The position numbers were made by a program, and so were the translations under genes. Below, piece by piece: positions 1 through 7,988 of a DNA stretch of 32,122 bases. Each line of letters begins with the position of its first letter. Position 1 is the first letter of the stretch. This stretch comes from Pseudomonadota bacterium (GTDB lineage Bacteria > Pseudomonadota > Gammaproteobacteria > Steroidobacterales > Steroidobacteraceae), in the NCBI GenBank assembly GCA_963204835.1, contig CAUJHJ010000008.1, forward strand, positions 1-32,122. Reading direction: 5' to 3'. A model generated the notes under the pieces. The model was given only the letters and a program-made list of their open reading frames with translations, searched no databases and was not told the origin of the DNA.

Positions 1-957
1 CAGCACCGCGGCGGCCATGTGCAGGTCGGAGAGCTTCGCGCCGGTGCAGGCGCCGATGTAGGCCTGGTCGATGCGCACGCCGGCATGTGCATCCACGGCG
101 GCGCTGTTGGCCGGGCTGTGCGGCGCCGCGACCTGCGGTGCAAGCGAGCTCGCGTCGTATCCGCAATGCCGCTCGTAGACAGCGTCGGCATCGGACTGCC
201 AGGCGAGCGCGTCGTCGGCCACCGGGTGGCCGCCCTCACGCAACGCGGCGAGCGTCCTGGCATCGGGTGCGATGATCCCGGTCTTGGCGCCGAGTTCCGC
301 CGACATGTTGCACAGCACGAGCCGCTCCATCATCGAGAGCGCGGACACGGCGCTGCCGGCGTACTGCATCACCTTGTAGTCGTTGCTCATGCCGAGTTGC
401 GCGCACAGGAACAGCATGATGTCCTTGGCGGATACGCCGGTCCCGAGTGCGCCGCGCCATTCGATGAGCCAGGTCTGCGGCACGCGCACCCAGATCTCGC
501 CCGTGACGAGCACGCCCGCCATTTCCGTCGCGCCGATGCCCACCATGAAGGCGCCGACCGCGCCACCGGAGGGAGAGTGCGAGTCGCCGCCCACGGCGAA
601 CATGCCCGGGGCGAGGTGCGCGTGCTCCTGCAACACGACGTGGCAGATGCCCTGCATGTCGTAGAACGCGCCGATCGCGTGGTCGCGCGCAAAGCGGCGG
701 GTCAGGGCGAGGATCTCGGCGCTGTCCACGTCCGGTGGCGGCACGAAATGGTCGCTCGCGATGACCACCCGCGAGGGGTGGCGGATCTTCGCGCCGAGCC
801 GCTCGAGGTAGGGCTGCACGCGGCGGGGACCACCCGAGTCGTGCATCATCGCGAGGTCGACCTCGCAGGTGACGATCTCCCCGGGCCGGACGCGATCGCG
901 CCCGGAGGCGCGCGCGATGATCTTCTCGGAGAGTGTCATGGGGAACTGCGGCGCCAT
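1..957 (-). CDS. Aconitase/3-isopropylmalate dehydratase family large subunit (partial, C-terminus beyond window)
   Basis: I translated this from the complement strand; it stays open to the window edge, so the C-terminal part is missing. Landmarks of the LeuC/homoaconitase large subunit appear in the usual order: MTLSEKIIARASG near the start, MMHDSGGP, ASDHFVPP, GGDSHSPSGGAVGAF (family GDSHT..GAxGA), NMSAELGAKTGIIAPD and GACTGAKLSDL, whose Cys is the first [4Fe-4S] ligand. The family performs dehydration/rehydration of 2-hydroxy di- or tricarboxylic acids, together with a small subunit that is not visible here. Two in-frame ATGs compete: 957, which has a -10-like TATAGT 6 nt upstream (leaderless start), and 939, which gives the family-typical MTLSEK start. 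It diverges from the amidohydrolase gene, so it may belong to a catabolic pathway rather than leucine synthesis. True substrates (isopropylmalate, homocitrate, dimethylmaleate) cannot be separated here. Confidence 0.85.
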   Translation of the reverse strand, partial: MAPQFPMTLSEKIIARASGRDRVRPGEIVTCEVDLAMMHDSGGPRRVQPYLERLGAKIRHPSRVVIASDHFVPPPDVDSAEILALTRRFARDHAIGAFYDMQGICHVVLQEHAHLAPGMFAVGGDSHSPSGGAVGAFMVGIGATEMAGVLVTGEIWVRVPQTWLIEWRGALGTGVSAKDIMLFLCAQLGMSNDYKVMQYAGSAVSALSMMERLVLCNMSAELGAKTGIIAPDARTLAALREGGHPVADDALAWQSDADAVYERHCGYDASSLAPQVAAPHSPANSAAVDAHAGVRIDQAYIGACTGAKLSDLHMAAAVL

Positions 958-963
958 GCTGCC

Positions 964-969
964 ACTATA
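964..969 (-). promoter_or_regulatory. -10-like box (TATAGT) for the aconitase-family gene
   Basis: Read on the minus strand, TATAGT lies exactly 6 nt before the ATG at 957. A transcript initiated 7 nt downstream of the hexamer would begin at the ATG itself. No clear -35 element and no Shine-Dalgarno sequence are visible, so this is a candidate only. Confidence 0.35.
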
Positions 970-1040
970 GCGGCGGCATCGCGGCGCGTGGCGTGCATAG
1001 GTATTCGCCGCAGGCGGGGCCGTGGCCGGAAGGCTTGCGG

Positions 1041-1046
1041 CATAAT
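1041..1046 (+). promoter_or_regulatory. -10-like box (CATAAT) for the amidohydrolase gene
   Basis: CATAAT lies 25 nt before the ATG at 1072, leaving room for a short leader that carries a GGAG ribosome-binding site at 1062-1065. No convincing -35 hexamer is visible. Confidence 0.35.
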
Positions 1047-1071
1047 CGGCGCTCTTCCCGTGGAGCCGCCC

Positions 1072-2616
1072 ATGCCGAATGCCACCAAGAAATACGACCT
1101 CCTGATCAAGAACGTGCGCGTGGTGCGCCCGAACCGCACATCCGTGCAGCGGATGGATATTGCCGTCAAGGACGGCAAGTTCGCCAAGGTCGGCAAGGAC
1201 CTGCGCGCGGCCGACGCGGCGACGGTCGTCGACGGCGCGGACCGGCTCGCGTTCCCGGGCCTCGTCGATCCGCACATGCACTGCGGCATCTATGGCCCGC
1301 TGGCCGAGGACGCGCTCAGCGAAAGTCGCGCAGCGGCGCAGGGCGGCGTCACCTCGAGCCTCAACTACATGCGTACCGGCGGCTACTACATGCAGAAGGG
1401 CGGCCCGTACTCGCAGGTGTACAAGGAAGTGCTCGACGTCTCGAAGGACCGCTTCTACGTCGACTATGCCTACCACCTCGCGCCGCTCGATCGCACCCAC
1501 ATCGGCGAGATCGACATGCTGATCGAGAAATACGGGGTCACCTCGTTCAAGATCTTCATGTTCTACGGCGGCTACGGCCTGCACGGCGCCTCGAGCTCGC
1601 AGCACGAGTTCCTGATGATCGGCAAGGACGAGAAATACGACATCGCGCACTTCGAGTTCGTGATGCGCGGCGTGCAGCGCGCCATGCAGCGCCACCCGGA
1701 GAAGAAGGACTCCATCTCGCTGTCGTTGCACTGCGAGCTCGCGGAAATCCTCGCGGCGTACACGAAGATGGTGGAGAAGGGCGCGAAGAAGACGGACCTG
1801 GACACCTGGCTGACCGGCGTCTCGCAGGACCCCGAATGCGCGGACTGCGAGCCGCTGTCCGGCTTGCGCGCCTACAGCGCCGCGCGGCCGCCGCATTCGG
1901 AGGGGCTCGCGATCACGATCGCGTCCTACCTCGCGAACGAGACCAACTGCGCCAACATCAACCTGCTGCACCTGACCTCGCGCAAGGCGGTTGAAGCGGC
2001 ATTGCGGATGGAGAAGGCGTTCCCGCACGTAAACTTCCGCCGCGAAGTCACCATCGCGCACCTGTGCCTCGACTACGACACGAAGGTGGGGGCGCTCGCC
2101 AAGGTCAACCCGCCGATCCGTTCGCGCGACGACGTCGAGTTCCTCTGGAAGGCGCTGCTCGACGGCAAGCTCGACTGGGTCTGCTCGGACCATGCCTGCT
2201 GCAAGTACGAGATGAAGCTCGGCAAGCAGGACAAGAACGACATCTTCCAGGCGAAGTCCGGCTTCGGCGGCACCGAATTCATGCTCCCGGCCCTGATCAC
2301 CGTGGGCAAGCCGCGCGGCCTCACCTACAACCGCATGGCCGAGCTGCTGTCCTACAACGCGGCCCAGCGCTTCGGCCTCAAGGGCAAGGGCGACATCGCG
2401 CCTGGCCTCGATGCGGACCTCGTGCTGGTCGATCCGGACAAGGGCTTCGTCGCGAGCGGCAAGCTGTCCGAGTCGCAGCAGGGCTACTCGGTGTTCGAGG
2501 GGATGGAAATGAGCGCCTCCGTGACCGACACTTACCTGCGCGGTCGCCGCATCTGGGGCGACGGCAAGGTCATCGGAGCGCCGCAGGGCCAGTACCTGAT
2601 GCGGCCGTACGGTTGA
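1072..2616 (+). CDS. Cyclic amidohydrolase, dihydropyrimidinase/dihydroorotase-like
   Basis: A 514-residue metal-dependent amidohydrolase of the hydantoinase/dihydropyrimidinase/allantoinase/dihydroorotase class, which opens cyclic amides or imides. All ligands of the binuclear centre are visible: H68 and H70 (DPHMH), the likely carboxylated lysine K160 (TSFKIFM), H220 (SLHCE), H300 (LLHLTS) and D373 (CSDHACC). The C-terminus returns to the composite beta-sandwich (GLDADLVLVDP). The open frame extends far upstream of 1072, but homology begins at MPNATKKYDLLIKN, and ATG 1072 has GGAG six bases upstream. An insert around residues 170-270 with many aromatic residues and a Cys-rich patch (DPECADCEP) may set specificity. 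The neighbouring divergent aconitase-family gene and downstream oxidoreductases suggest a catabolic enzyme rather than a pyrimidine-biosynthetic dihydroorotase. The substrate is unknown. Confidence 0.87.
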   Translation: MPNATKKYDLLIKNVRVVRPNRTSVQRMDIAVKDGKFAKVGKDLRAADAATVVDGADRLAFPGLVDPHMHCGIYGPLAEDALSESRAAAQGGVTSSLNYMRTGGYYMQKGGPYSQVYKEVLDVSKDRFYVDYAYHLAPLDRTHIGEIDMLIEKYGVTSFKIFMFYGGYGLHGASSSQHEFLMIGKDEKYDIAHFEFVMRGVQRAMQRHPEKKDSISLSLHCELAEILAAYTKMVEKGAKKTDLDTWLTGVSQDPECADCEPLSGLRAYSAARPPHSEGLAITIASYLANETNCANINLLHLTSRKAVEAALRMEKAFPHVNFRREVTIAHLCLDYDTKVGALAKVNPPIRSRDDVEFLWKALLDGKLDWVCSDHACCKYEMKLGKQDKNDIFQAKSGFGGTEFMLPALITVGKPRGLTYNRMAELLSYNAAQRFGLKGKGDIAPGLDADLVLVDPDKGFVASGKLSESQQGYSVFEGMEMSASVTDTYLRGRRIWGDGKVIGAPQGQYLMRPYG

Positions 2617-2648
2617 CCGGGGCAATTCCAGGACTGCAAGGAGCGATC

Positions 2649-3131
2649 ATGGCGATCAAGGCTGGCGACAGGATGCCTGCGGGCACGTTCAAGACGATGG
2701 GCAAGGACGGTCCGCGCGACCTCCCGACTGATGAGCTGTTCAAGGGCAAGACCGTGGTGCTGTTTTCGGTGCCGGGCGCGTTCACGCCAACCTGCGATGC
2801 CAAGCACCTGCCGGGCTTCGTGCAGCAGGCCGGGGCGATTCGCGCCAAGGGCGTCGACACCATCGCCTGCATGGCGGTCAACGACGTGTTCGTGATGAAC
2901 GCGTGGGGCAAGGCTTCCGGCACGGGCAGCGACGTGCTGATGCTGGCCGACGGCAACGGCGATTATGCGAAGTCGCTCGGCCTCGAGATGGACGGGCGCG
3001 GCTTCGGCATGGGCATGCGCGGGCAGCGCTTCGCACTGATCGTCAAGGACGGCGTCGCGACGCATGTGCTCGTCGAGGCGCCCCGCGAGTTCAAGGTGTC
3101 GGCTGCGGAATACGTGCTGGGCCAGCTCTGA
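2649..3131 (+). CDS. Peroxiredoxin, Prx5-type
   Basis: A 160-residue thioredoxin-fold peroxidase that reduces hydrogen and organic peroxides using a thiol donor. The Prx signature PGAFTPTCDAKHLPGF carries the peroxidatic Cys at about residue 49, and the distal part (MRGQRFALIVKDGVATHVLVEAP) matches the Prx5/redoxin class. Length is normal for the family. ATG 2649 is preceded by AAGGAG at optimal spacing, 32 nt after the amidohydrolase stop, and the MDR reductase begins 2 nt after the stop, so the three genes probably form one transcript. A further Cys in IACMAV is a possible resolving residue. Cytoplasmic; no signal peptide. Confidence 0.9.
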   Translation: MAIKAGDRMPAGTFKTMGKDGPRDLPTDELFKGKTVVLFSVPGAFTPTCDAKHLPGFVQQAGAIRAKGVDTIACMAVNDVFVMNAWGKASGTGSDVLMLADGNGDYAKSLGLEMDGRGFGMGMRGQRFALIVKDGVATHVLVEAPREFKVSAAEYVLGQL

Positions 3132-3133
3132 AA

Positions 3134-4156
3134 ATGCCCGCCGCTTCCGATCGCAACCACCGCGTAACCTTCCAGCGTACGCCGCAAGGCCTGCCGACGC
3201 CGGAAGACTTCGGTGCCGACAGCACCCCGATCCCGACGCCGGGGCCGGGTCAATTCCTCTCGCGCACGGTCTGGCTGTCGCTCGATCCCTACTACCGCAA
3301 CGTGATGAAGGGCAGCCAGATCTACGCGGAGCGGCTCAAGCCCGGCGATGTCATGGTGGGCGACACGGTGGCGCAGGTCATCGAGTCGCGCCACACGGAT
3401 TTCCGCGCCGGCGAGTTCGTGCGCGTTCGCAACGGCTGGCAGGAATACGCGCTGTCGTCGGGCCATGACGTGCGCAAGCTCGATCCCGCGGCGGCGCCGG
3501 TCTCGACCGCCCTCGGCGTGCTCGGCATGCCGGGACTCACGGGCTATAGCGGCCTCGTCTACCTCGGCGAGCCGAAGCCCGGTGAAACGGTGGTCGTGTC
3601 GGCAGCGACCGGCGCGGTCGGCAGCACGGCGGGGCAGGTGGCGCGCCTCGTCGGCGCGCGCGCCGTCGGCATCGCGGGCAGCGACGAGAAGTGCGAGTTC
3701 GCGGTGCGCGAACTCGGCTACGAGGCCTGCATCAACTACAAGAAGGGCGACCTCGCGGCGCAATTGAAGGAGGCCTGCCCGCGCGGCATCGACGTGTATT
3801 TCGACAACGTCGGCGGCGACACCCTGCAGGCCGTGCTGCGCAACCTCGCGCTGCGCGCCCGCATCGTGCTGTGCGGGATGATCGAGTCCTACAGCCTCGA
3901 CAGGCCGCCGCCGGGACCCTTCCTCGGCCCGGTGGTTGGCGCGCGGGCCACCATGCGCGGCCTCGTGGTGTACGACCACATGCATCGCATGGACGAAATG
4001 GTGCGCGTCGTGGGCGGCTGGATCGGCAACGGCCAGTTCCGCTACCGGGAGGACATCACCGAGGGCCTCGCGGCGGCGCCGGGGGCCTTCTGCCGGTTGA
4101 TGCGTGGCGACAACTTCGGCAAGGCGCTCGTGCGCGTCAGCGCGGAGCACGGCTGA
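3134..4156 (+). CDS. NADP-dependent oxidoreductase, MDR superfamily (zinc-free, CurA/prostaglandin-reductase-like)
   Basis: A 340-residue medium-chain reductase. It has an N-terminal GroES-like domain ([10 protein letters not shown], the signature of the YfmJ/CurA/PTGR subgroup), then a Rossmann domain with [12 protein letters not shown] at about residues 155-166 and [12 protein letters not shown]. The zinc ligands of alcohol dehydrogenases are absent. The subgroup reduces alpha,beta-unsaturated carbonyls with NADPH. The start is ATG 3134, 2 nt past the peroxiredoxin stop, implying translational coupling. Its last 20 bases overlap the 3' end of the convergent MFS gene. With the peroxiredoxin it may deal with reactive aldehydes or enones, or serve in the local catabolic pathway. 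Confidence 0.88.
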   Translation: MPAASDRNHRVTFQRTPQGLPTPEDFGADSTPIPTPGPGQFLSRTVWLSLDPYYRNVMKGSQIYAERLKPGDVMVGDTVAQVIESRHTDFRAGEFVRVRNGWQEYALSSGHDVRKLDPAAAPVSTALGVLGMPGLTGYSGLVYLGEPKPGETVVVSAATGAVGSTAGQVARLVGARAVGIAGSDEKCEFAVRELGYEACINYKKGDLAAQLKEACPRGIDVYFDNVGGDTLQAVLRNLALRARIVLCGMIESYSLDRPPPGPFLGPVVGARATMRGLVVYDHMHRMDEMVRVVGGWIGNGQFRYREDITEGLAAAPGAFCRLMRGDNFGKALVRVSAEHG

Positions 4157-5321
4157 CGGCGGCCGCCAGCACCACGCCGAGGGTGCCAATCCCCATCAGC
4201 AGCGCGATCGTGCCGGGCGTGCCTCGATAGAGGGCGCCGGTCGCCATCGAGAACGCGACGGTCGTCATCATTGCGAGCGAGCTCGACAACCCGCTTGCGA
4301 GTCCGGCGAGACCGGGGTGCCCGCTGACGGCACCGGCCAGCGCGAGTGGCGACATCATGCCGTTGCCCGCGATCAAGATGCTGAGTGCCACGAGGCAGGC
4401 GGCCAGCGAAGTTTCGCGCATCAGGGCAGCGACCGCGAAAATCGCGGTGCCCAGGGCGGTGAGCACGACTCCCACCCACAGCACACGCCGGGAGCCGAAG
4501 TGGCGTGCGTTCCTGCCAGCGATCCATGCGCCGCTCGTGTACGCGACAGCGAGCAGCGCCCACAGCAGGCCGAAACGGGCGGGACCGATACCGAAGGCCG
4601 CTTCGAAGAAAGCTGCACCGACGGTCAGGAAAGAGTAGATCACGCCATTGGCGCAGCCATAGATCAACGTGTAACCAAGGAAGTCGCGGTCGCGCAGGAG
4701 CGCGCGGATGCTGCCGGCGGGCATCATGATCGCCGCCGAAGATGCGGAAGGGGGGCGGGTTTCCGGCATCGACCTGGACATCCAGGCGAGCAGCACGAGT
4801 GCCACGCCGACATGCATCCAGAAGATCGCGCGCCACCCGAGCCCCTCGACGATGAGGCCGCCGGCGATGGGCGACACGATCGGCGCCACACCCATGACCG
4901 CGGTGATGAAGGACAGCGCAACGGCGGCCTGCTCCGGTTCGTGCGTATCCCGAACCATCGCGCGCGCCGCGACGGTTCCGACGCTGGCGCCGAGCGCCTG
5001 CACGAGCCGCGCGCCGATGAGCCAGGACAGGTCGGGTGCGAGGGCAGCCGCGGCTCCGCCCGTCGCAAAGGTCGAGAAACCGGCCAGCATCACGGGACGA
5101 CGCCCGTACCGGTCGCACAACAGTCCTTGCAGGGGCTGTGCCAGCCCGAGCGTCAGGAGATAGGCCGAGAGGACGAACTGGACGGCGCCGAAGTCCGCCC
5201 GCATGGCGTCCGCCAGCGCGGGCAGCACGGGCACGATGCTCGCCATGCCGATGACCGAGAGGCTGCCCGACAATCCGAGCAGCGCAATCCACGCGCGCGA
5301 GCCGACCCGCCCGCCGCTCAC
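4137..5321 (-). CDS. MFS transporter, Bcr/CflA-type drug efflux
   Basis: A 394-residue protein with about twelve hydrophobic segments. The loop 2-3 motif is well kept ([13 protein letters not shown]), and motif C-like stretches ([14 protein letters not shown]) characterise the 12-TM drug:H+ antiporters of the Bcr/CflA group, which expel drugs or small metabolites across the inner membrane. The GTG start at 5321 overlaps the etfA stop by 4 bases (GTGA), so it is translationally coupled to etfA as the last gene of the IclR-etfB-etfA unit. That is unusual company for an exporter and suggests export of a pathway substrate or toxic intermediate. The 3' end overlaps the convergent MDR gene by 20 bp. 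Confidence 0.85.
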   Translation of the reverse strand: MSGGRVGSRAWIALLGLSGSLSVIGMASIVPVLPALADAMRADFGAVQFVLSAYLLTLGLAQPLQGLLCDRYGRRPVMLAGFSTFATGGAAAALAPDLSWLIGARLVQALGASVGTVAARAMVRDTHEPEQAAVALSFITAVMGVAPIVSPIAGGLIVEGLGWRAIFWMHVGVALVLLAWMSRSMPETRPPSASSAAIMMPAGSIRALLRDRDFLGYTLIYGCANGVIYSFLTVGAAFFEAAFGIGPARFGLLWALLAVAYTSGAWIAGRNARHFGSRRVLWVGVVLTALGTAIFAVAALMRETSLAACLVALSILIAGNGMMSPLALAGAVSGHPGLAGLASGLSSSLAMMTTVAFSMATGALYRGTPGTIALLMGIGTLGVVLAAAVSRAPR

Positions 5322-6262
5322 GCCGTCAGCAATTTCTCGAGCTCCGGCACGATCGCGAACAGGTCGCCGACGAGGCCCACGTCCGCGACCTCGAAGATCG
5401 GCGCTTCGGCATCCTTGTTGATGGCGACGATGGTGCGGGCATCCTTGATGCCGGTGAGATGCTGGATCGCGCCCGAGATGCCGATCGCGACATAGAGCTC
5501 GGGGGCGATGATCTTGCCCGTCTGGCCCACCTGCAGGTCGCTCGCCGCGAAGCCGGCGTCGACCGCTGCGCGCGACGCGCCGACGGCGGCCCCGAGCCGG
5601 TCGGCAAGGCCGTAGATCAGCTTGAAGTTCTCCGCGCTGCCGAGCGCACGGCCGCCCGAAACCACGCGTGTCGCGCTCTGCAGGTCAGGGCGATCGCTCT
5701 TCGCCGCCGACACTCCGGCGAAGCGGGTGTGCGCCGGCAGCGGCACATTGACCGCGACGGACTCCACCGCTGCGGCGCCGCCCGCGGGCGTCGCCTCGAA
5801 CGAGGCGGTGCGCACCGTGGCGACGATCTTCAGGCCGGCTTCGACTTCGACAGTGACGATCGCGTTGCCCGCGTAGGTGGGGCGCCGGAAGCGACTGGCG
5901 CTTTCGACAGCCATCACATCCGAAAGTTGTGGCGCGTCGAGCAGCGCCGCGACGCGCGGCATCAGGTCCTTGCCGAACGTGGTCGAAGGACCGAATACGT
6001 GGCTGAAGGGCGCGGCGAGTTGCGCGACCTGCGGGGCGAGAACCGCCGCGAGGGCGTGGGCATTCTCCGGGCGATCGACCCGCAGCACGCGCGCGACACC
6101 CGTGAGGCCCGCCGCTTCGGCCGCGACGGCAGCGCCGTCCGCTGCGAACACCGCCACCGTGATCTCCGCGCCCTCGAGGCCAAGCGCGCAGCGCACGCAC
6201 TTGGCGGTGCCCGCATTGAGTTTCGCGCCGTCGTGTTCGGCGACAACCAGCACCTTGGCCAT
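5318..6262 (-). CDS. etfA: Electron transfer flavoprotein alpha subunit
   Basis: A 314-residue EtfA. N-terminal [16 protein letters not shown] is typical, and the C-terminal FAD-binding domain is intact ([65 protein letters not shown]). With EtfB it carries electrons from flavin dehydrogenases to ETF:quinone oxidoreductase. ATG 6262 shares one base with the etfB stop (TGATG), and the 3' end overlaps the MFS start by four bases. No acyl-CoA dehydrogenase and no ETF-QO gene is present in the window, so the partner may be the divergent FAD-linked dehydrogenase. Confidence 0.96.
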   Translation of the reverse strand: MAKVLVVAEHDGAKLNAGTAKCVRCALGLEGAEITVAVFAADGAAVAAEAAGLTGVARVLRVDRPENAHALAAVLAPQVAQLAAPFSHVFGPSTTFGKDLMPRVAALLDAPQLSDVMAVESASRFRRPTYAGNAIVTVEVEAGLKIVATVRTASFEATPAGGAAAVESVAVNVPLPAHTRFAGVSAAKSDRPDLQSATRVVSGGRALGSAENFKLIYGLADRLGAAVGASRAAVDAGFAASDLQVGQTGKIIAPELYVAIGISGAIQHLTGIKDARTIVAINKDAEAPIFEVADVGLVGDLFAIVPELEKLLTA

Positions 6263-7011
6263 CACAGCACCCCACGCTTGCGCAGTTCCGCGACCAGTTC
6301 GCCGCAATCCTTCACCATGATGCCCCTCTGGCGCTGCGCAGGCGGTTCGGTCCGCACGGTTCTCACGCGGGCGCCCGGAACGACGCCGAGATCCGCGAGC
6401 GACACGCTGTCGAGCGGCTTCTTCTTCGCCTTCATGATGTCAGGCAGCTTGACGTAGCGCGGCTCGTTGAGGCGCAGGTCCGCGGTCACGACGGCCGGCA
6501 GGTCGACCTCGAGCGTCTCGAGGCCCGCGTCGACTTCACGCGTCACGCACGCGGTCGTGCCTGCCAGCTCGAGCTTCGAGGCAAACGTGGCCTGCGGGCG
6601 TTGCCACAGGGCGGCGAGCATCTGGCCTGTCTGGTTGTTGTCGTCGTCGATGGCCTGCTTGCCGAGCAGCACCAGGAAAGGCTGCTCCCGGCCGATGATC
6701 TGCAGGAAGGCGCGCGCGGCGGTGAGCGGTTCGACGCCGCCGTCGTGGACCACGTGGATGGCCCGATCGGCGCCCATGGCAAGCGCCGTGCGCAGCTGCT
6801 GCTGGCAGTCGGCCGGTCCGATCGTGACCGCGACCACTTCCTGCGCCTCACCGCGCTCCTTGATGCGCAGCGCCTCCTCGAGCGCGATCTCGTCGAACGG
6901 ATTGAGGCTCAGCTTGACGCCGTCGGTGACGACGCCCGAACCATCGGGCTTGACGCGGACACGGACGTTGAAATCGATGACGCGCTTGACGCAGACGAGT
7001 ATTCGCTTCAT
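6262..7011 (-). CDS. etfB: Electron transfer flavoprotein beta subunit
   Basis: A 249-residue EtfB. It has the N-terminal MKRILVCVKRVIDFNVRVRVK, the AMP-binding region (AMGADRAIHV, GKQAIDDDNNQTGQM), and the beta-subunit signature with recognition loop (DLPAVVTADLRLNEPRYVKLPDIMKAKKKPL). Length and order (B then A) are standard. The ATG at 7011 lacks a Shine-Dalgarno sequence but has an extended -10 (TGATATACT) 6 nt upstream, whose TGA is also the IclR stop. The pair could therefore be transcribed alone as a leaderless mRNA as well as from the IclR promoter. Confidence 0.96.
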   Translation of the reverse strand: MKRILVCVKRVIDFNVRVRVKPDGSGVVTDGVKLSLNPFDEIALEEALRIKERGEAQEVVAVTIGPADCQQQLRTALAMGADRAIHVVHDGGVEPLTAARAFLQIIGREQPFLVLLGKQAIDDDNNQTGQMLAALWQRPQATFASKLELAGTTACVTREVDAGLETLEVDLPAVVTADLRLNEPRYVKLPDIMKAKKKPLDSVSLADLGVVPGARVRTVRTEPPAQRQRGIMVKDCGELVAELRKRGVL

Positions 7012-7017
7012 CCGGCC

Positions 7018-7026
7018 AGTATATCA
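7018..7026 (-). promoter_or_regulatory. Extended -10 promoter element for etfBA
   Basis: On the minus strand the sequence TGATATACT (TGn + TATACT) ends 6 nt before the etfB ATG. The TGA at its front is the IclR stop codon. The spacing puts the transcription start at the ATG, implying a leaderless transcript. This is inferred from sequence only. Confidence 0.5.
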
Positions 7027-7839
7027 GCGCAACTGCGCAGGCCGATGGTGCTGCTGCGGCGGATCGCGTTGCTGCTCGATGAAAGTCGCGCGAATGTTGC
7101 CGGCGGTTTCGCGCAGCTTCGGCAGGAAGCGCTCCACCGCCAGCTTCATCGGCACGGCCGTGCCGGAGAAGCGCACCGACACGGCGGCAAGCACGCGGTC
7201 GTCGAGCTGGATCGGCACCGCCATCGTGATTTCGTCGGTGACGCGTCGCGGGCGCACCGCGGTGGCATAGCCCTGGGTGCGCGCCTCGGTCAGGATCTTG
7301 TTCACCTCGCTGCGATTGGCGGCGAGCTTGTCGGTGTCGCGGCTCGAGCGCGCCAGGATTTCGAGCAGGGAATCGCGCTGGGCGGACGGCGAAAAGGCGA
7401 GGAACACGCGGCCCGAGGCCGAGGTCAGCAGCGGCACGCGAAAGCCCGCCGAGAAACGCTCGACGGCGAGCGGGCTCCGGTGGTCGGTCGACTCGCGCAC
7501 CATCATGGAGGTGCCGGAGAGCGACGCGATGGCGACCGGCCAGACGATGTCCTTGGTGAGCTCGTTCAGGAACGGGCGCGCGACCTGCGTCACCCAGGCC
7601 TCGTCGTCGAAGCCGTCCGACAGGCCCCGCACCATGATGGTGAGGCGGTAGCGGTCGTCGACCGGATCGCGATAGACATAGCCCGCGTGGCTCAGCGTCT
7701 CGAGAATGCGGTAGGTGGTCGTGCGCGGCAACCGGATGTCCTGCGCGACCTCGGAAACGGTGGCGCCGTTCCTCAGGTTGAGGACCGTGAGGGCGTCGAG
7801 GCCGCGGATCAGTGCTCGGATGGGGCGGGTCGATTCCAT
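7024..7839 (-). CDS. IclR-family transcriptional regulator, MhpR-like
   Basis: A 271-residue regulator with an N-terminal winged helix-turn-helix (about residues 8-70: GLDALTVLNLRNGATVSEVAQ, LPRTTTYRILETLSHAGYVYR) and a C-terminal IclR effector domain. RLTIMVRGLSDGF-DEAW and the following VVWP-like stretch (DIVWPVAIASLSG) resemble E. coli MhpR, the regulator of 3-phenylpropionate catabolism, more than generic IclR. It is the first gene of the unit IclR-etfB-etfA-MFS and diverges from the FAD dehydrogenase across about 150 bp, the usual layout for an IclR regulator controlling the divergent gene. The C-terminal tail is Gln/His/Pro-rich. Effector unknown; an aromatic or small organic acid is plausible. 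Confidence 0.9.
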   Translation of the reverse strand: MESTRPIRALIRGLDALTVLNLRNGATVSEVAQDIRLPRTTTYRILETLSHAGYVYRDPVDDRYRLTIMVRGLSDGFDDEAWVTQVARPFLNELTKDIVWPVAIASLSGTSMMVRESTDHRSPLAVERFSAGFRVPLLTSASGRVFLAFSPSAQRDSLLEILARSSRDTDKLAANRSEVNKILTEARTQGYATAVRPRRVTDEITMAVPIQLDDRVLAAVSVRFSGTAVPMKLAVERFLPKLRETAGNIRATFIEQQRDPPQQHHRPAQLR

Positions 7840-7892
7840 GGTTGCCAGTTGTCCGCGACCACGGTGCGGAGCGCAAGTTGGGGAAAACCGAG

Positions 7893-7908
7893 ATTCGTTC
7901 GTACGGAT
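7893..7908. promoter_or_regulatory. Candidate operator between the IclR gene and the FAD dehydrogenase gene
   Basis: An imperfect inverted repeat, ATTCGT-TCGT-ACGGAT (arms match at 5 of 6 positions), lies in the divergent promoter region. It is flanked on both sides by the direct repeat ACCGAGA (7887-7893 and 7911-7917). Position and symmetry fit an IclR-type binding site; this is inference only. Confidence 0.3.
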
Positions 7909-7988
7909 TTACCGAGACAGGCCCGGTCGCGGCCCCTCGTCTGCCATGGGCGGCGATACACTGCCGCGCATTCATGCACGGAGTCCCC

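Noticed and set aside
19..1071. Upstream extension of the amidohydrolase frame to give an 865-residue protein
   Set aside because: The extra part is antisense to the aconitase-family gene, has no domain, and ATG 1072 has its own ribosome-binding site and the family N-terminus.
2963..4189. Long open frame (408 codons) on the strand opposite the MDR reductase
   Set aside because: It is antisense to a gene with clear family motifs, and its Ala/Arg/His-rich product is the usual artefact of very high GC content. The same applies to antisense frames at 4104-5495, 6601-8046, 13539-14558, 17003-18337, 20421-21839 and 24229-25488.
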